This document shows positions 27,850 to 28,635 of a DNA stretch of 28,635 nucleotides, one piece after another; position 1 is the first letter of the stretch, and each line of letters begins with the position of its first letter. The stretch covers positions 67,050 through 95,684 of the forward strand of contig MNCI01028255.1 of the NCBI GenBank assembly GCA_015680685.1, in the 5' to 3' direction. Both the position numbers and the translations under genes were made by a program. This DNA comes from Gnetum montanum. Lineage: Eukaryota; Streptophyta; Gnetopsida; Gnetales; Gnetaceae. The notes under the pieces were generated by a model that saw only the letters and a program-made list of their open reading frames with translations, had not been told where the DNA came from and searched no databases.

Positions 27850-28635
27850 CTCAATATCACTTAAGTTGTCATTTGCTTACAAATTTAATGCTCTTGTGGT
27901 ATTACATTATTAGGGTTGTGGTGGTGTTTTGCCTCACATTGGTGATGTATATGGCAAGAGAGTGAAGGTATGAGGTGTAGAGTACTACTAAGGATAATGA
28001 GAAGTATATGCAAAAGAAGACTCAGTTCATGAAGTGGTAGGTCTAAGATATTTAAGGGGATAGTAGTGATGAGAAGAAGTGTGGTCTATGGCGATGCTTG
28101 GGAATACAAGTTGTTGGACATAGTAGCCATATGGGTTTGGTTGATGGTAAGAGTACTATAGTCCTAGTGGTGGCATCCCCCACAACTGTGGGTTTTGTAA
28201 TTGATGATAATATTCCTAAGGTTGTTGTGGCATTCCACTTGAATAATACTGCTATTGATGGAATTGTTACTAATTATTGCCTTGTGGATAAGGCAATCTT
28301 TTGGGTGGTTGCCTCCTAGTGAGCTTTGGATTTAAGGCATATACCCCAAATTATTACAAGTATGATAGAATTAGGCAACATCCCTTGGGATGGTGATACT
28401 GGCAAATGTTACATCCTTCATTTTCTATATCAAAATCTACAATCTTATCTACTTTTGAAACCTTACCTTTTTGTTAATGATCTTCTTCCTTCTTTTGTCT
28501 TTATCATTATTCCCTTTCTTTAATTTTCTCTTCCATGATTTTAAGAGTAGTTTGGAACTTCTCATTCAAGGACTCAAACACCTTATCCACCTTGGTCGAT
28601 ATTTGTGTAACATATTTTTGAATTGACAAGATTTT
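27850..28635 (-). pseudogene. Gag C-terminal half, Athila-like (broken, runs off window)
   Basis: One minus-strand frame runs across the whole stretch. First is a coiled coil, VTQISTKVDKVFESLNEKFQ and KIMEEKIKERE (28520-28635). Then a zinc-knuckle-like CNICQYHHPKGCC (28375-28413), slightly short against the CX2CX4HX4C form. Then comes FGVYALNP and a Gln/Pro/Tyr-rich linker with PYPQGNN, QYYSSGMPQQP, YYHQLQNPQLWGMPPLG and YHQPNPYGYYVQQ (about 28095-28345). Such linkers are usual between Gag and protease in this clade. About a dozen stops interrupt it, many TAG or TAA in place of CAG or CAA. The plus-strand frame 28098-28319 is its shadow. Confidence 0.6.

Larger units (their letters stand above)
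24076..28635 (-). mobile_element. Athila-like (OTA) Ty3/gypsy element body, truncated by the window
   Basis: In minus-strand order: Gag C-terminal half (28635-27850), protease, RT, RNase H and integrase (to 24076). The order, the DFVDYLSWL...DN...DS stretch after RNase H, the VFMDDFS active site and the D-x-G-x-S-V-N protease all fit the Athila/Tat side of Ty3/gypsy. No chromodomain is seen. The 5' LTR and Gag start lie beyond 28635. The body carries many stops and a CpG-dense insertion at 27724-27801. Confidence 0.7.

Noticed and set aside
28098-28319. 73-codon Val-rich plus-strand frame
   Set aside because: Shadow of the Gln/Pro/Tyr-rich Gag linker on the minus strand; Gln and Tyr codons read backwards give Val, Leu and Ile.
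1-28635. CRISPR array, tRNA, rRNA or organellar insert
   Set aside because: No evenly spaced identical repeats, no cloverleaf with matching arms and no rRNA-like conserved block was seen. The clustered GAGATGTC words have irregular spacing and both orientations.

Overview
The window is AT-rich nuclear DNA from a land plant with a large, repeat-filled genome, probably a seed plant. No host gene, tRNA, rRNA or organellar segment was recognised. The plant call rests on what fills the window: decayed LTR retrotransposons of plant types. These are chromoviruses with a chromodomain after integrase, one of them ending like Del/Tekay, an Athila-like (OTA) Ty3/gypsy polyprotein, initiator-methionine-type primer sites, and an ORF resembling the 'putative plant transposon protein' domain. 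The species cannot be named from this.

Layout: (1) 1-5655, plus strand: 3' part of a probably non-autonomous LTR element. It has a long leader, one broken ORF (2176-4935; plant-transposon-like domain plus a long coiled coil), a purine tract and a 3' LTR (5101-5655). (2) About 5690-6274: a diverged LTR of a related family in inverted orientation. (3) 6275-7600: no gene seen. (4) About 7600-10310, minus: 3' half of a chromovirus (LTR-like sequence, chromodomain, integrase, RNase H). (5) About 10350-12939, plus: 5'-truncated Del/Tekay-like element (RT tail, RNase H, integrase, chromodomain, start of 3' LTR). (6) 12940-19608, minus: complete but dead chromovirus with two LTRs, primer site, purine tract and a near-matching 5-bp target duplication, inserted into the LTR of (5). 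(7) 19614-23736: probable continuation of that LTR plus unassigned DNA, including a 484-bp tandem duplication. (8) About 23737-28635, minus: LTR-like stretch and an Athila-like gag-protease-RT-RNase H-integrase pseudogene that runs off the window. It carries a tiny CpG-dense insertion at 27724-27801.

The coding parts do not work together as a pathway. Each is the relic of one retrotransposon life cycle: Gag particle, protease, RT/RNase H, integrase, and a chromodomain for target choice. All are broken by stops, and several have lost catalytic residues.

The most unusual signal is not coding. It is a CpG-dense palindrome of the type GATATCGCGTACGCGATATC, seen three times (1662-1679, 5128-5145, 27751-27770). 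Two copies lie about 27 bases from a TGATGAG LTR-type terminus. A second unusual signal is the clustering of GAGATGTC/GACATCTC words, in both orientations, in the U3 of the chromovirus LTRs just upstream of the TATA-like box.
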